From: Acidobacteriota bacterium
Lineage (GTDB): Bacteria > Acidobacteriota > Blastocatellia > Pyrinomonadales > Pyrinomonadaceae
Length of the DNA: 64,000 nucleotides
Direction of reading: 5' to 3'
Assembly: GCA_016703965.1 (NCBI GenBank)
Contig: JADJBB010000021.1
Coordinates: 620,001 to 684,000, forward strand
A model generated the notes under the pieces. It had not been told where the DNA came from. It did no database searches and saw nothing but the letters and a program-made list of their open reading frames with translations. Both the position numbers and the translations under genes were made by a program. Below are positions 63,366 to 64,000 of this stretch, piece by piece (positions within the stretch are counted from its first letter, which is position 1; every line of letters starts with the position of its first letter).

Positions 63366-64000
63366 CTAAAGCAGCAAAAGCCAGTCGCGGTCGTCTGGTG
63401 ACATGGATGGGATCGCCGATAACGCGGCCTTGAATTTGTCGTCGCGGTATTTATCTTTGGCTTTCCTCATCTGGTCGTAGAGGCGTTCGCCGAGGAGCGG
63501 CTCGATCTGCTGGTATTCCCATTTTTTCTTGCCGTCGGCGAAGGGATACAGCCAGTCGAACGCCTTACGAATGCTGCGGCCGTCCGATGTTTGATAGCTC
63601 CAGAGGTCGATGCCGACAGCGTCGCCGAGCAGGGCGAGCTCAACAAATCCGCCCAGATTCATCGTGCTGTAGCTCCACGCCTTGGTGCGTTCGAGCTCGA
63701 GCGGCTGTTTGCCGTCGGGCTCGATCTGTTTGGCGATGCGGTTTGCTTTTGCCGATTCGATCAGCTTTTTGGCGATATCGGGTTTACCCGCGAACAAAGC
63801 GAACGATGCGACCTGAACGTCGTAGATCGTGCCGTGATTGTTCTTAGCCGCAGCCTCGTCGCGGCCGTTTTTGCTTTCGGTGAGCCACGTGACGTATTTG
63901 CCGAACCAGGTTTCGAGGCCGGCTTGATCGTCTTTTGTCCAGGCTTTTGAAGCCGCGAGCAATCCGATCGAGTCAACGACGCGGATCAGGCCGTGGGTCT
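63366..64000 (-). CDS. Alginate-lyase-like protein, 5' end cut by window edge
   Basis: About 211 residues of a longer protein; the frame is open to the end of the window (THGLIRVVDSIGLLAASKAW at the edge). It is the C-terminal part of the alginate lyase (PL5-like, (alpha/alpha)n) superfamily: FGKYVTWLTESKNGRDEAAA, KNNHGTIYDVQVASFALFAG, ELERTKAWSYSTMNLGGFVE and KKKWEYQQIEPLLG. NNHGT.YD is a conserved active-site block. It probably cleaves uronic-acid polysaccharides. Together with the adjacent glucoamylase it suggests a polysaccharide-degrading pair. The start and signal peptide lie outside the window. Confidence 0.8.
   Translation of the reverse strand, partial: THGLIRVVDSIGLLAASKAWTKDDQAGLETWFGKYVTWLTESKNGRDEAAAKNNHGTIYDVQVASFALFAGKPDIAKKLIESAKANRIAKQIEPDGKQPLELERTKAWSYSTMNLGGFVELALLGDAVGIDLWSYQTSDGRSIRKAFDWLYPFADGKKKWEYQQIEPLLGERLYDQMRKAKDKYRDDKFKAALSAIPSMSPDDRDWLLLL

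Overview
The window looks like a chromosomal stretch of an Acidobacteriota bacterium, most likely class Blastocatellia (Pyrinomonadaceae-like). This is inferred from protein style: an Oar-like TonB receptor with an N-terminal carboxypeptidase-regulatory domain, large secreted proteins with (PT)n linkers plus Calx-beta and choice-of-anchor beta-helix domains, a VWFA-related secreted protein, a PD40-repeat/amidohydrolase protein and an M13 metallopeptidase. No rRNA, tRNA or CRISPR array was recognised, so the taxonomy cannot be confirmed here.

Layout. 1-16 kb is an envelope/secretion block: TPR protein, TonB-dependent receptor, HD-domain hydrolase, TonB-C protein, PlsC-like acyltransferase, M13 peptidase and two related cohesin-like secreted proteins. 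16.3-22 kb is a compact phage-derived cassette: a four-unit 19-bp tandem array, a GH46-like endolysin, a holin-like protein, two overlapping spanin-like genes, a frameshifted portal, a scaffold-like protein, a major capsid protein and a head-adaptor-like protein. It has no terminase, tail or integrase gene, and host-type intergenic repeats sit in most of its gaps. 22-31 kb holds a PAS-GAF-PAS-GGDEF-EAL protein, a frameshifted PD40-amidohydrolase gene, a VWA protein, a 3D-domain protein and a PilZ protein. 31-40 kb is metabolic and regulatory: saccharopine dehydrogenase-like, GlcG-like, divergent beta-carbonic anhydrase, isocitrate dehydrogenase, methyltransferase, an HTH-TOBE regulator, an ECF sigma factor, a class V aminotransferase and signal peptidase I. 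40-43 kb is accessory DNA: an IS110 transposase with a structured leader, the C-terminal remnant of a DNA methyltransferase, and a tandem pair of hairpin elements ahead of carA. 43-55 kb is mostly housekeeping and unknown genes, including a membrane pyrophosphatase, a DUF853 HerA-like ATPase and a NamZ-like DUF1343 protein.

55-61 kb carries the succinate dehydrogenase genes on the minus strand in the order sdhC, sdhA, sdhB, followed by a two-TM protein and a TPR-like protein. The operon is split twice: by a Y1 (IS200-like) transposase unit with palindromic ends between sdhC and sdhA, and by a GxxExxY gene inside terminal inverted repeats between sdhA and sdhB. The window ends with a GH15 glucoamylase and a truncated alginate-lyase-like gene.

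The intergenic DNA is unusually rich in different inverted-repeat families (at least six kinds). The candidate new biology lies in the terminase-less capsid-lysis cassette with its 19-bp array, the repeat-flanked GxxExxY unit, the co-varying tandem hairpins at 42.3-42.5 kb, and a shared regulator-like site at 4.86 and 36.36 kb. Two genes each carry an apparent single-base deletion; these may be real or assembly errors.
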